64,000 nt of DNA from an uncultured Clostridium sp. (GTDB lineage Bacteria; Bacillota; Clostridia; Clostridiales; Clostridiaceae), in assembly GCA_900547475.1 (NCBI GenBank), contig URGW01000018.1, positions 8,698 to 72,697 of the forward strand, in the 5' to 3' direction. This document shows, one piece after another, positions 8,643-17,710 of the stretch. The notes under the pieces are model-generated. The model was not told where the DNA came from, searched no databases, and saw nothing but the letters and a program-made list of their open reading frames with translations. A program made the translations under genes and the position numbers. Position 1 is the first letter of the stretch. Every line of letters starts with the position of its first letter.

Positions 8643-8951
8643 TTATTCTTCTATCCTATCTATTCCATATTCTTTTGCAACTTCATGCTCAATTCTACAA
8701 CCTCTTGCATTTCTCCAATCTCCACCAAAGTATGCAATATCAGCTTGTGAAAGAAGTTGAATAGATTTCCCTAAATACCACATAGGTATTGATTTACACA
8801 CTTCTCCTGGATATTCAGTAAAGAAAGAATCTATTATTTCTACTGGTTCTCCAATTACTTTTTCTGCTCTAATTCTAATTTCTTCTCTAGACTTTAAAAT
8901 TTCTTTATCTGAAAGTAATCTCATTGGTTGAGATATAAATAACTTTTTCAT
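8643..8951 (-). CDS. DUF4406 / nucleoside 2-deoxyribosyltransferase-like protein
   Basis: 102 residues from ATG 8951 (GGAG seven bases upstream); an in-frame ATG 36 bases upstream lacks a ribosome site. The opening KKLFISQPM and the later SQADIAYFGGDWRNARGCRIEHEVAKEYGI match the DUF4406 family, related to nucleoside deoxyribosyltransferases: the N-terminal beta strand/PM loop and the GC-IE-H-A helix shape the nucleotide site. Phage copies may modify or salvage nucleotides; the substrate is not known. Confidence 0.75.
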   Translation of the reverse strand: MKKLFISQPMRLLSDKEILKSREEIRIRAEKVIGEPVEIIDSFFTEYPGEVCKSIPMWYLGKSIQLLSQADIAYFGGDWRNARGCRIEHEVAKEYGIDRIEE

Positions 8952-8974
8952 ATTTTTCTCCTTAATTTTAAATA

Positions 8975-9009
8975 TAATAAAAAGCACTTACTATTTACTT
9001 AGTAAGTAA
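8975..9009 (-). terminator. Hairpin terminator after MuF gene
   Basis: Minus strand CTTACTA, six-base loop, TAGTAAG followed by TGCTTTTTATT. It separates the terminase-portal-MuF block from the genes that follow. Confidence 0.6.
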
Positions 9010-9019
9010 CTTTAAATAA

Positions 9020-9170
9020 TTTCGCTAAATCTTGATTTCACGAAAAGATTAATAATAACGTATTTAAGCCATTTATAAACTATAAATTTTATATAAAAAT
9101 ACCTTTTTGAGTTTAATATAAATAAACTTTTAAAAAAATTTATATTATTTCGCTATTCTAACTACGAAAT
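9020..9170. repeat. Two similar small stem-loops in intergenic gap
   Basis: TTTCGCTA ... CGAAA occurs at 9020-9045 and again, as ATTTCGCTA ... CGAAAT, at 9147-9170. Each half pairs with its partner across a 12-16 base loop. No gene is visible in 8988-9175. Function unknown; a regulatory RNA element or protein site is possible. Confidence 0.4.
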
Positions 9171-9175
9171 ACCAC

Positions 9176-10084
9176 TTAAATATTTTTATATTTATTCTTA
9201 TACCACTCTTCATAATTTTTATATTTTATATATTGCTTATCTTCATTATCTTTTCTAAGTTTTGGTGATATTCCTTCAACTATTGTTATAGTATCACATC
9301 TACACCTTATATCCTCACTTGCTACACCAAATAATCTAGGTTGTGGAGCTTTATGGCCATTACTTTCAAACTCTCCATCTATAGGTACTATTTGTCCATC
9401 TAATTTTTGATGTGAATGTCTAGTTTTCTTATCTAAAACAGATACCCATTTCTTTTCAAGCTTAACTCCTTTATCTAAAGCTTCTTTTTGCCCCTTTTGT
9501 CTAGCAAGTGATTTCATTCTTCCTGCTTCTGTAATAGCAATAGTCATAGCGTGTTCAAAGTTAGTAAATCCTACATCAGAAATAGTTTTAGCAATAGCTG
9601 CATATCCACTAGAATTTATTAATCCTTGTGTAACTGCTCCTTTAACTCTATATTTCATATCCATTAAATACTTATCATAAAGCCTTTCAGAAAGCTTAAA
9701 TCCATCCACAGGAAACTCTATTGCTTCTTGTATATATTTTTCATTTAGCATACTAAAACTAATATCTATTTTAGCTAGATTTTCAACTTCATAAAATACT
9801 CCAAAGTATTCTCTTTCCATTGTTTCTCTATCATAGTCTGTTATTATCCTATAATTATTATCATATAGTTTATTTAATACTATATTTATTTGAGTTATAA
9901 GATTATCCAGTCTTTTTAATTCTAATTGTTTAGCAAATGTTAAATTCTCATTATCCATAATATATACTTTTAATTTTCTCTTAATATCAGCTAATACACT
10001 AACATAGTTTTGTATTAATAACTTTCTAACTTTCTCTTCTTCTTTTTCAGCTAACTCTAAAAGCTCATCATAATACTTACTCAT
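9176..10084 (-). CDS. Minor head protein, MuF/SPP1 gp7 family
   Basis: 302 residues. Residues ~205-270 contain the family signature: KKWVSVLDKKTRHSHQKLDG, then a Cys/Arg-rich RCRCDTIT. The N-terminal part is helical. MuF proteins occupy the position after the portal and enter the procapsid; SPP1 gp7 binds DNA and aids its exit. There is no toxin domain fused to the C-terminus, as occurs in some MuF proteins. The start overlaps the portal gene by eight bases. Confidence 0.85.
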   Translation of the reverse strand: MSKYYDELLELAEKEEEKVRKLLIQNYVSVLADIKRKLKVYIMDNENLTFAKQLELKRLDNLITQINIVLNKLYDNNYRIITDYDRETMEREYFGVFYEVENLAKIDISFSMLNEKYIQEAIEFPVDGFKLSERLYDKYLMDMKYRVKGAVTQGLINSSGYAAIAKTISDVGFTNFEHAMTIAITEAGRMKSLARQKGQKEALDKGVKLEKKWVSVLDKKTRHSHQKLDGQIVPIDGEFESNGHKAPQPRLFGVASEDIRCRCDTITIVEGISPKLRKDNEDKQYIKYKNYEEWYKNKYKNI

Positions 10085-11570
10085 CTAAATCACCATCAGT
10101 ATTATTTAAATTTTTATTTAATAAATCATCACTAAGCTGATTAAGATCTGTATATGGTCCTTGTTCTTCTATCTTTTTCTTTTCTTCATCATAATCTAAT
10201 TCTAAAGCATCACATATAAGCTTTAATTTAGAATCATCTGATATAGTTTGTCCTGATAATAGTATATAATCTATAATAGTTTTTTTAGTTTCTGATTTTA
10301 ACTTTTCATTATTAGCTATGTCATTTTCATTAACCATAGCTTCTCTAACTATTTTAATTTCTACATCATTGTAATTATATGCAGTTCCATATCTAGAATT
10401 AATATCATCAACTATAACCTTTAATAATTGTCTTACTAATTTTCTTAATCTAGTTTCTGCTTTATTGCATTTAAGATCTAATAATGCATATCTTGATTTA
10501 ATAACTATATTAGTTATATTACCATCACCTATTTGTGAAGAATCAAATCCCATCCCAAATTTATATATACTATTCTTATCTAATTCTAATTTAACTTTTC
10601 TTGCATCTACTGGAATATCTACTGTCTTAACATCAATTCCACCTTCGTCACTTACCCCAATAGTCTTTTTAGTCTTAAGATTAGTTGTAAGTTCATCTAA
10701 GTTATCTCCTGGATATCCTCTAACTACATATATAGCTTCTTGAAAATCTTGAAGGTTATTTGATAAACTACAAGCCATTAAATCATAATCATCAATTAAA
10801 GATTTTATAGGCTCTAAATCTGTTTTTTGATATTTATTATTATCCAATTTGAAAAAAGGTATATATCCAAAACTACCACCATCATAAATAGCTTTATCAT
10901 CTTCCAAAATTATATGTGGTCTAGGATTAAGTTTTATATCATTATCTAATTCAAAGCTTTTTTTATTTTTATCTTGCTTATAATATGTTACCTGTTTATC
11001 TGTCCATATCTCTGCTTTCAAAATAATTATTTCTTTATCATTTTCATCATAAGCTTTAGATTCGTAATATCTTACTATAGCTTTAAATTTATTATTATCT
11101 ACTTCATCATAAATAGGTATAACCCCTAAACTATCTGCTATTTGAAATGCTATCTTATTATATTCATCCTTATAGGAATAAACATATTCAACACCTTTAT
11201 TACTAGCACCTTCTACTAAATTTTGAAGTAATTCTTGAAAGTCCTCATTGATATATTCCTTAAGCTTTTCATTGAACTTATCATCTTCTGTAATTATCTC
11301 TAAAGGATTAGATAATAAATACTGTACCTTTTGGTCCACCAGCTCCGTATGAAATTGGTGTTGTATTTTTATATTAGATTTAAACTTATCTTCTTTTAAT
11401 ATTCCATTAGAATCAAAATAGAAAAGTCTATAGTTTAATATTTCATGTTTTCCTTTATAATAATTTAATCCTTCATTAGCTCTTTTCTTAACTTCTGAAC
11501 TTCTATCAACTCTTATAGCCTTTTCAAGTGCTTTTAATGCTACTTCTTTATTATCCGATAAAATATCCAT
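10077..11570 (-). CDS. Portal protein (SPP1/A118 family)
   Basis: 497 residues, the usual length for the family. N-terminal RRS-rich region with LNYYKGKHEILNYR, central HQFHTELVDQKVQYLLSNP (residues ~88-107) and a C-terminal acidic tail. The portal dodecamer is the DNA entry gate at one capsid vertex. Gene order terL-portal-MuF is conserved. Confidence 0.9.
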   Translation of the reverse strand: MDILSDNKEVALKALEKAIRVDRSSEVKKRANEGLNYYKGKHEILNYRLFYFDSNGILKEDKFKSNIKIQHQFHTELVDQKVQYLLSNPLEIITEDDKFNEKLKEYINEDFQELLQNLVEGASNKGVEYVYSYKDEYNKIAFQIADSLGVIPIYDEVDNNKFKAIVRYYESKAYDENDKEIIILKAEIWTDKQVTYYKQDKNKKSFELDNDIKLNPRPHIILEDDKAIYDGGSFGYIPFFKLDNNKYQKTDLEPIKSLIDDYDLMACSLSNNLQDFQEAIYVVRGYPGDNLDELTTNLKTKKTIGVSDEGGIDVKTVDIPVDARKVKLELDKNSIYKFGMGFDSSQIGDGNITNIVIKSRYALLDLKCNKAETRLRKLVRQLLKVIVDDINSRYGTAYNYNDVEIKIVREAMVNENDIANNEKLKSETKKTIIDYILLSGQTISDDSKLKLICDALELDYDEEKKKIEEQGPYTDLNQLSDDLLNKNLNNTDGDLDE

Positions 11571-11583
11571 TTTTACTCACCTC

Positions 11584-12831
11584 CTAAACTAGCCATTTAG
11601 GCTTCTTAATATCTTCTAAAGCATATCTTAATGCATCCATAAGATGATTGTACTCATCAATAGGTTTGTTTATTACTATACCTTCTTTTGTACTCCATAC
11701 ATAATTTGATATTTCAACTACTGTATTTGAACATTTTGGATGAATGTATATTTTATAATTTTGTATAAACTGTATTCCATTTAATATACTATCCTTACCT
11801 TTTGCAGCTGCTTTAATTCTTGGAATACCTAACCTTTTTATTTCATCTATAGATTTAGGCTCTGCACTATCTGCTATAATTCTTTCTTTACAATAGCCTT
11901 TATATTTAATCATTTCTGCTATCATACTATTGCTCATAGCTTTTTGATAATGTTCATCAAATATATAAATCTCTTTATTAATATCATCAACTAATAAAGC
12001 TATAAATGCAGTAGGATCATTAGTATAACCAAAGTCAAGTCCAAAAGTAGAAACAACTCCTTTTCTCTTTGATACTTCTTTATAGTCAAAATCAAGTTCT
12101 TCCCAACTTTCATATACAAGACCTTCTGCTATCCCCCATTCTCCTAACCCTTCAATTTTATATCTTCTAGAATTCTTTTCTTTCATAGCATTAAAGATAT
12201 CCCTATCATCATCACCCAAAAACTCATTACAAGTATAATTTGTAGTAATAGCTAAAGTATTATTGTCTGGATTATCAAAAAATCTCTTCTTTAACCAATG
12301 CTTTTCACTCCAAGGATTGAAAGTTAATGTTATTTGCTTGAAGTAACCATCAGGAAGCTCTCCTCTAATAGACATATCAATCTTATTAAAATCATCTTCA
12401 CTCATTACCTGAAAAGCTTCTTCAAACCAACACCAACATAAATGCCCAACTTCTACTGTAATAGATGTAATGCTCATTGGATCATCAAGTCCTCTGAATA
12501 ATATTTTCTGTCCTGTAACTTTATATGTAGCTTCTAATGGCGACTTACTAAAATGCCATAAATGACTTACTCCTAAATTATTAACTGCCCATTTAAGTTG
12601 TGTATAAGTACTATCTTTATGAGTATTAAACACTCTTCTAATTACCAACGTATTAGCTAATGGATACTTCATCATATTATAAATTATCCACATTGCTGTA
12701 GTAGTAGATTTCTTACTCCCTCTCCCCCCCTTACACACTCTATACCTTCCTTTAAACCTCCAAAAAGTGCCATATCCCTTACCAATTTTACTCGGTAAAC
12801 TTATTCTAAGATTGTTAGTCTTCAAGTTCAT
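11584..12831 (-). CDS. terL: Terminase large subunit (PBSX family)
   Basis: 415 residues from ATG 12831; a TTG four codons upstream is possible. The ATPase P-loop is visible as KGGRGSKKSTT (residues ~32-42), the Walker B acid as the WFEE at ~130-135, and the nuclease domain begins near STFGLDFGYTNDP (residues ~260) with a later MDALRYALE. It cuts concatemeric DNA and drives packaging. The gene overlaps the small subunit gene by 17 bases. Confidence 0.92.
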   Translation of the reverse strand: MNLKTNNLRISLPSKIGKGYGTFWRFKGRYRVCKGGRGSKKSTTTAMWIIYNMMKYPLANTLVIRRVFNTHKDSTYTQLKWAVNNLGVSHLWHFSKSPLEATYKVTGQKILFRGLDDPMSITSITVEVGHLCWCWFEEAFQVMSEDDFNKIDMSIRGELPDGYFKQITLTFNPWSEKHWLKKRFFDNPDNNTLAITTNYTCNEFLGDDDRDIFNAMKEKNSRRYKIEGLGEWGIAEGLVYESWEELDFDYKEVSKRKGVVSTFGLDFGYTNDPTAFIALLVDDINKEIYIFDEHYQKAMSNSMIAEMIKYKGYCKERIIADSAEPKSIDEIKRLGIPRIKAAAKGKDSILNGIQFIQNYKIYIHPKCSNTVVEISNYVWSTKEGIVINKPIDEYNHLMDALRYALEDIKKPKWLV

Positions 12832-13255
12832 TCTCTCCTTCAAAGACTACAGTTGCACTTATATCAGCCTCAATCTTTTCAGTAAATAACCTATATCTTT
12901 TACCTAAAAGCTCTGCTGCTTTAATTCTATCTTTAGCTGATAGTTCCTTATTAATTACTCTAGCTTCACTCATAAAGTCACCAACACTTTCAGTAACTAC
13001 TACTTGCTCTGTTTCTTCCCCTCGAATAACTCTAGTTAGGTATTCTAGTACTTCTTCTGCTTTTGCTATTCTTTTATCTGCTAATTGCTCCATTTTTTCA
13101 TCAATATAATTTTTTATAGCAGGTTTTGTAAGGTTTTCTTGTCCTATTACTCTTGCTGTCTTTTTACTATATCCTGACTTTATTGCAGCTTCTGTGGCAT
13201 TGCCTGTTTCTATATAATAATCAGCAAAAGCCTTTTGTTTTTGTGTCAGCTTCAT
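12815..13255 (-). CDS. terS: Terminase small subunit
   Basis: 146 residues. Begins with KLTQKQKAFADYYIETGNATEAAIKSGYSKKTA, the classic helix-turn-helix of the Terminase_2 family, which binds the pac site and hands DNA to the large subunit. The gene begins just after a strong terminator, so the packaging-structural operon probably has its own late promoter in 13256-13304, the likely target of the ArpU-type regulator. Confidence 0.9.
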   Translation of the reverse strand: MKLTQKQKAFADYYIETGNATEAAIKSGYSKKTARVIGQENLTKPAIKNYIDEKMEQLADKRIAKAEEVLEYLTRVIRGEETEQVVVTESVGDFMSEARVINKELSAKDRIKAAELLGKRYRLFTEKIEADISATVVFEGENELED

Positions 13256-13304
13256 ATTTATGCCACCCCTTAAAAATTAATAACTATTATTTACATTTTA
13301 CATA

Positions 13305-13332
13305 ATAAAAAAAAGAGCAATATAATTTGCTC
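13305..13332 (-). terminator. Hairpin terminator after DUF4062 gene
   Basis: Minus strand GAGCAA, six-base loop, TTGCTC followed by eight T residues. It isolates the DUF4062 gene from the terminase operon. Confidence 0.8.
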
Positions 13333-13350
13333 TCTCATTATTATTAAAAT

Positions 13351-14322
13351 CTATTTACTCATATTCTCTAACTCAACCCTAGCTATAAACTCTAATCCTT
13401 GTTTTGTCATTTCACATCTTCTATACTTTACACCTGCCACTTTATTTATTTCTAATAGCCCAAAAGTAATTAAATATGGTGCAAATCTGAAATATAAAAA
13501 TTTGTCATAAAGGTCCATCCCCACCTTATTTTCTATCCCTATTATAAAATCATCTTTCACTTTCATAAAAGTTTCAAAATAATTCGAAGTAATATCCTCT
13601 TCTAATTCTGTAAAATACTTCGCTGATAATACAACTTCTTCATTTAACAATTTACTTTTTAAATCGTTATAATTATACTTACCAATTTTATCCTCTAAAA
13701 TGAATTTATCTAATTTTTCTTTTAAATTATTATTTTCCTTTAATAATTTACTATTTTCCTTTAGTAAATTTCTATTTTCTTCTAAAAGTTCATTATCAGC
13801 ATCTATTTCACTAGCCTTTATCCAACCATTTAATTCATAATCTTCTTCTAATTCAACAATTGAATCTTTTATCGCTATTTTTATATCTTTACAGTCATCA
13901 ACCTCTTTAATAATTTTGCTCATAACATAAGCTTTAAAATCATTATATTTAGTTTCATTTTCTTTTTCGAATACCTCATATGCTTTCATTGATGCTTTCT
14001 TATATAGAAATGAGTCTGTTAATACAACTGCAAATACAGGTATATTTTTCTCTATAGCATACTCATATTCTATTTGAGTATAACTTTTGCCTGTATCAGG
14101 CTCTATACTTCCATATCTTCCACCAAGTATTAACATATATAAATCCGACTCATCTATCCATTTTTTTATAGTTTCTAGCTGACTCTTATTCCCAGCTTTA
14201 AATAATTCCATTCCTGCTGGTATATGCCTTGAGCCTAATATTGCTTCTACAGCAGCTTGCCTCTCTTCTACTAAATCAGTAAATGTTGATGATATAAATA
14301 TTTGTAATTTCTTTTTTGCCAT
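13351..14322 (-). CDS. DUF4062 (TIR-like) protein, probable prophage defence cargo
   Basis: 323 residues. Residues 1-105 form a DUF4062 domain: KLQIFISSTFTDLVEERQAA at the N-terminus, then GSRHIPAGMELF, and SDLYMLILGGRYGS followed by SYTQIEYEYA. This Rossmann-like domain is related to TIR/SEFIR and typically forms the signalling or effector end of STAND/NLR-like and other immune proteins. Residues ~175-210 form a Leu/Asn/Glu-rich coiled coil (LLKENSKLLKENNN). The last ~110 residues are a small helical domain of unknown type. The gene is not part of any virion module, has its own terminator and lies upstream of terS, a common moron site. The defence role is an inference. Confidence 0.75.
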   Translation of the reverse strand: MAKKKLQIFISSTFTDLVEERQAAVEAILGSRHIPAGMELFKAGNKSQLETIKKWIDESDLYMLILGGRYGSIEPDTGKSYTQIEYEYAIEKNIPVFAVVLTDSFLYKKASMKAYEVFEKENETKYNDFKAYVMSKIIKEVDDCKDIKIAIKDSIVELEEDYELNGWIKASEIDADNELLEENRNLLKENSKLLKENNNLKEKLDKFILEDKIGKYNYNDLKSKLLNEEVVLSAKYFTELEEDITSNYFETFMKVKDDFIIGIENKVGMDLYDKFLYFRFAPYLITFGLLEINKVAGVKYRRCEMTKQGLEFIARVELENMSK

Positions 14323-14370
14323 CTTAACCCCTCCACATATATATTTCTACACAAAATTTCAAATTCCTTC

Positions 14371-14403
14371 AAAAAAGCACCTAATATTTCTACTAAGTGC
14401 TTT
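14371..14403 (-). terminator. Strong hairpin terminator with GAAA tetraloop
   Basis: Minus strand AAGCACTTAGTA-GAAA-TATTAGGTGCTT followed by TTTT: twelve pairs with two G-U and a stable tetraloop. It ends the HEPN-like gene. The rest of the 303-base gap 14323-14625 shows no gene or other clear signal. Confidence 0.85.
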
Positions 14404-14625
14404 CTTGGTATAAAAGGATATGAGAATTTATCAGAGGTTATATGGTCAATAATCTTAATCCAATAACTGCATTAATGCTTTGCTAGATTATACAAATAAT
14501 ATAATTTAATTATATTATATATATTTTTTATATTCTATAGAAGTTTAATGACATATTTGTGCCAATTTAAAATATACTTAATTTCTTTAATTGATATTTT
14601 TGCACTAATATTTTTATTTATATAA

Positions 14626-15381
14626 TTATATCGAATCTGTAAATTTATCAAGTTTCCAATCTGTATGTTTTAAATTACAAAAGTAAGCAACAGCACTTAT
14701 TAACGCATTTCTAGTACTCATTATTTCTGCTTGTGTTAATTCTATTTTACTATTCAAACTTATAACTTTTTTGGTCCCATCATTATTATATATTTTTATT
14801 TGATTACAACCTAACTTTTTTAAAGTATCATCATTCAATATACAATTATGATGTTGAATGCAATTTCTTATTTCTATTGCTTTAAATATTTGAAGTTTAA
14901 TATCTAAAGGTAAACTTTTTCCTGAAATTTTCTCTATAATTTTTATTTTATCTTTATATGTTTCAAAATTAAAATCTTTTATAAATGATTCTTTCCACTT
15001 ATCTTTTGAATTGCTAACAATATCTTCTAATGATATTGTTGCTTTATACTTAACAACAATGCTTTTTTCTATGTTTATAGTTCCATTCAAATATTCATCT
15101 AATAATTTATTTATTATTTCTTCTAAAAAATCATTCCATATTATTATTAAATCACATAAACAATATTCCCAAATAGATGCCTTTATTCCATCAATAAACT
15201 TAAATTGTGATTCTATTCTCATAGGCTGAATATCAATATCAGTTTCCATCCAATTAATGCCACATCTACCTGTATTATTTACTATCCATTCTCTCCCTTT
15301 ATCCGATACATACTGCATAACCTTAGTTTTTAAAACAACCAGCATTGCTTTCTCTAAATATTTTTTGAAAATATCTTGCAT
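14626..15381 (-). CDS. HEPN-like protein, candidate RNase (prophage cargo)
   Basis: 251 residues, all-helical appearance, no signal peptide. Near residues 172-180 the sequence EIRNCIQHHNCIL gives R-x4-H with a polar residue after Arg, the Rx4-6H signature of HEPN ribonucleases, on a helix preceded by a LQIFKAIEIRN segment, as in RiboL-PSP/MAE-type HEPN proteins. The N-terminal ~110 residues (IKASIWEYCLCDLIIIWNDF) form a second helical region. HEPN proteins commonly act in abortive infection and toxin systems. It lies between the late regulator and DUF4062, each with its own terminator. Family assignment by motif only. Confidence 0.6.
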   Translation of the reverse strand: MQDIFKKYLEKAMLVVLKTKVMQYVSDKGREWIVNNTGRCGINWMETDIDIQPMRIESQFKFIDGIKASIWEYCLCDLIIIWNDFLEEIINKLLDEYLNGTINIEKSIVVKYKATISLEDIVSNSKDKWKESFIKDFNFETYKDKIKIIEKISGKSLPLDIKLQIFKAIEIRNCIQHHNCILNDDTLKKLGCNQIKIYNNDGTKKVISLNSKIELTQAEIMSTRNALISAVAYFCNLKHTDWKLDKFTDSI

Positions 15382-15484
15382 TCCCTTTCCTCCTTAATAA
15401 TATACTTTATTATTAAAATTTTACAATTTACCACTTTATTTTTCAATATAATTAATTATATTATTGATTCCCATATTAAAACTC

Positions 15485-15988
15485 CTAAATCAATTTCATT
15501 ATTTCCTTTATGATCCGTTTTCTTAATCTGTAAGTTGTTCTTATTGATAAATTAAATTCTTCCGATATAGCCTCTACACTTAACTTTTTATTGTACTTAT
15601 AGAAAATAAACTTCTTATCCTCTTCCTCCAGCATTGCTATTGCTACTCTAAGTTTTATATTATTTCTCTCAAGCTCATTAATCTGTATTTTATTCTTGAG
15701 TTGCTTTTTTCTTATAAGCCTTTGCTCTTTAAGTAACCTCTCGGCTTGGTTTAATATTTGCTTTTCTATAGCACTTTCTCCACTAAATGAAGTCTGCACC
15801 CTTTCTTCAAATCCTAGCGATACTATGCTTATATCAAAATCAAAATTGCTATTTTTTAATATATCTTCAACATTGTCATATCTCTTATCTAATTCTACTA
15901 TCTCTTTTTCAAGAGCAAATATTTTACTTATATTTTCAAAATATCTATATAACCTTCCTTCTGTCTTTCTAATTAAATCTTTGTCCAT
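15485..15988 (-). CDS. ArpU/sigma-like late transcription regulator
   Basis: 167 residues. The C-terminal ~55 residues (EEEDKKFIFYKYNKKLSVEAISEEFNLSIRTTYRLRKR) are a sigma region 4-type helix-turn-helix. The N-terminal two thirds are a charged coiled coil. This is the plan of the ArpU/RinA-like phage activators that switch on the packaging and morphogenesis operon, which begins shortly downstream. Start ATG 15988 with an AGGAGGAAGA site. Confidence 0.8.
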   Translation of the reverse strand: MDKDLIRKTEGRLYRYFENISKIFALEKEIVELDKRYDNVEDILKNSNFDFDISIVSLGFEERVQTSFSGESAIEKQILNQAERLLKEQRLIRKKQLKNKIQINELERNNIKLRVAIAMLEEEDKKFIFYKYNKKLSVEAISEEFNLSIRTTYRLRKRIIKEIMKLI

Positions 15989-16007
15989 CTATTCTTCCTC
16001 CTAGTTA

Positions 16008-16205
16008 TTACATTAAATTAAACGATAACTGTCCATTATTTAGATACATATATTCATTTATTATTTCTGCATTACTCTTATATACTCCACACCAAATAGC
16101 ATTATTAAAAATAATATAATGTTCATCTGTTTCAAAATTAACCTTATAACTTTTTTCTTTCTCTAATGGTATTCCTGGATTTATCTCTAATATTTTCACT
16201 CTCAT
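16008..16205 (-). CDS. Small conserved phage protein, unknown function
   Basis: 65 residues (MRVKILEINPGIP, then a YKVNFETDEHYIIFNNAIWCGVY core), beta-rich. It lies immediately upstream of the ArpU-type gene. Not recognised. Weak start context; the ATG at 16205 is the only one available. Confidence 0.6.
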   Translation of the reverse strand: MRVKILEINPGIPLEKEKSYKVNFETDEHYIIFNNAIWCGVYKSNAEIINEYMYLNNGQLSFNLM

Positions 16206-16239
16206 AATTGCCTCTTGACTTTTTAAACTTTAAAATAAA

Positions 16240-16276
16240 AAATACCGCATATTCATTTTTGAATAGTACGGTATTT
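16240..16276 (-). terminator. Cassette-type hairpin terminator (repeat A, copy 1)
   Basis: Arms AAATACCG and CGGTATTT enclose an inner perfect stem TATTCA/TGAATA. Read on the minus strand the hairpin is followed by TTTTTTATTTT, so it can terminate the PIN gene. Its 18-base end at 16259-16276 is the exact inverted copy of the repeat at 17711-17728 upstream of the same gene. Related copies occur at 59906, 61317 and 63332. Confidence 0.85.
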
Positions 16277-16421
16277 TAATTGATTTATATTTAATTCTTA
16301 ATACTTAAAAGTTTAGAACAACTAGAAAATATATTTATGTAAATGATTTTAATGCTACATCTATTTAAATATGTTTTATATTTAATACTAGATTCCTATC
16401 AAAATAATTAAATAAGTTTTA

Positions 16422-17561
16422 TTAATGTAAATAATAATTTTCTAACGCATCCATTCTCTCTGCTTCTACAAGAGATTCATCATAATAATATTTTTCATAC
16501 ATATAATCATCTATATCATCAGAACTAAGTTTAGTGCAATCTAAACCTTCAATATTAAATTCTAAAAAGGCATCCTTTAATAAATACTCATCTTTATTTT
16601 GATTAATTTCAATTTCTTTTACACAATAAAACTTTGCTTTTATATTCATAACATTATAAATCATTTCATTTACTTTATTTATACTTGCTTCAAGATATAT
16701 ATTTAACTCACCAGTAATATCTATAGTTTTATTCTCAATATTTAAATCTGTTGATATTATATTTTCATCTCTTATTGTATAATCTTCAAATTTAATATCT
16801 GTAGGTTCTTCCAAATCAAAAATATACTTGCTCAATAAATTATTATTTTTGTTTATATATTCTTTTAATTCATATTCAAATTTTTCTATCATATCATAAG
16901 AATATAAATCACCAAATTTAAAGGTAAAATTTTCTTTTATTTTTTTGAAATTTCCTAAATCAAATAATCTTTGTTCTGAATTAAAAAAATCTATTAATTC
17001 CTTATAAATCTTGAACCTTTTACTATCTTTAAATAAATCAGGGTGAAGAGATTTTTTATCTTTATCAAAAAAATCAGATACGTTATTGGTTATAAAAAAG
17101 CAATTTTCAAGCTCATCTAATTCAGCTTTTTTGACATAAGTTAACCAAATTAAGCAATCTCTAAATTCTTCTTTATTATCGCTAAATGGCTTTATTTTTC
17201 TAATTGCTCTTTCTATTACCTCATTAAGTAAATTTGAATCTGTACTTAATATAGTTATATAGTTATTTTCTACTAGCTCATTAAATCTAGATTCTAATTT
17301 CTTTTGCTCTACATTTACATCAATATTTTTAAAACTCATTTCAATATTTGTTTTATTTATTTTAGTTTGTAACTTATCTATCTCAGAATTTAATTCTTCT
17401 AATTTCCTTATATAATTATGAATTACTTCCTTATACACAATATCTGTAATATAGACATATCCGTTAATTTGCTTAATTTTATTTAATAATTTTTTATTAA
17501 ATCCACTATCCATAAAAGGATTATTATATATAATATTACTATCTAAAAATACATTGATCAT
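16422..17561 (-). CDS. PIN-domain (DUF4935-like) putative RNase, prophage cargo
   Basis: 379 residues. Begins MINVFLDSNIIYNNPF, a PIN opening with the first acidic residue in LDSN; then a helical, Glu/Asn/Lys-rich insert with YKEVIHNY (acid), and EEFRDCLIWLTYVKKAELDE and ITNNVSDF (residues ~138-175) supply the remaining acids expected of a PIN nuclease. Residues ~190-379 are a C-terminal domain without a recognised family. Too long for a VapC toxin and no antitoxin gene adjoins. It is bounded by 18-base inverted repeats, an organisation shared with chromosomal gene cassettes at 59.9-63.4 kb, so it appears to have entered the prophage as a unit. Confidence 0.7.
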   Translation of the reverse strand: MINVFLDSNIIYNNPFMDSGFNKKLLNKIKQINGYVYITDIVYKEVIHNYIRKLEELNSEIDKLQTKINKTNIEMSFKNIDVNVEQKKLESRFNELVENNYITILSTDSNLLNEVIERAIRKIKPFSDNKEEFRDCLIWLTYVKKAELDELENCFFITNNVSDFFDKDKKSLHPDLFKDSKRFKIYKELIDFFNSEQRLFDLGNFKKIKENFTFKFGDLYSYDMIEKFEYELKEYINKNNNLLSKYIFDLEEPTDIKFEDYTIRDENIISTDLNIENKTIDITGELNIYLEASINKVNEMIYNVMNIKAKFYCVKEIEINQNKDEYLLKDAFLEFNIEGLDCTKLSSDDIDDYMYEKYYYDESLVEAERMDALENYYLH

Positions 17562-17710
17562 AAAATTAAAACTCCTAAAAATATAAGTAATTTTTTAAAT
17601 AATATATATTTATAATAACATACTTTGAAAACTTTTGTAATAACTTGTAATAAATATACATTAAAATCAACTATTTTTTATAGTATAATATGAGTTTATT
17701 ATAATATATC

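Noticed and set aside
16422..17561. PIN protein as VapC toxin of a toxin-antitoxin pair
   Set aside because: 379 residues is far above VapC size, and no small antitoxin gene lies next to it.
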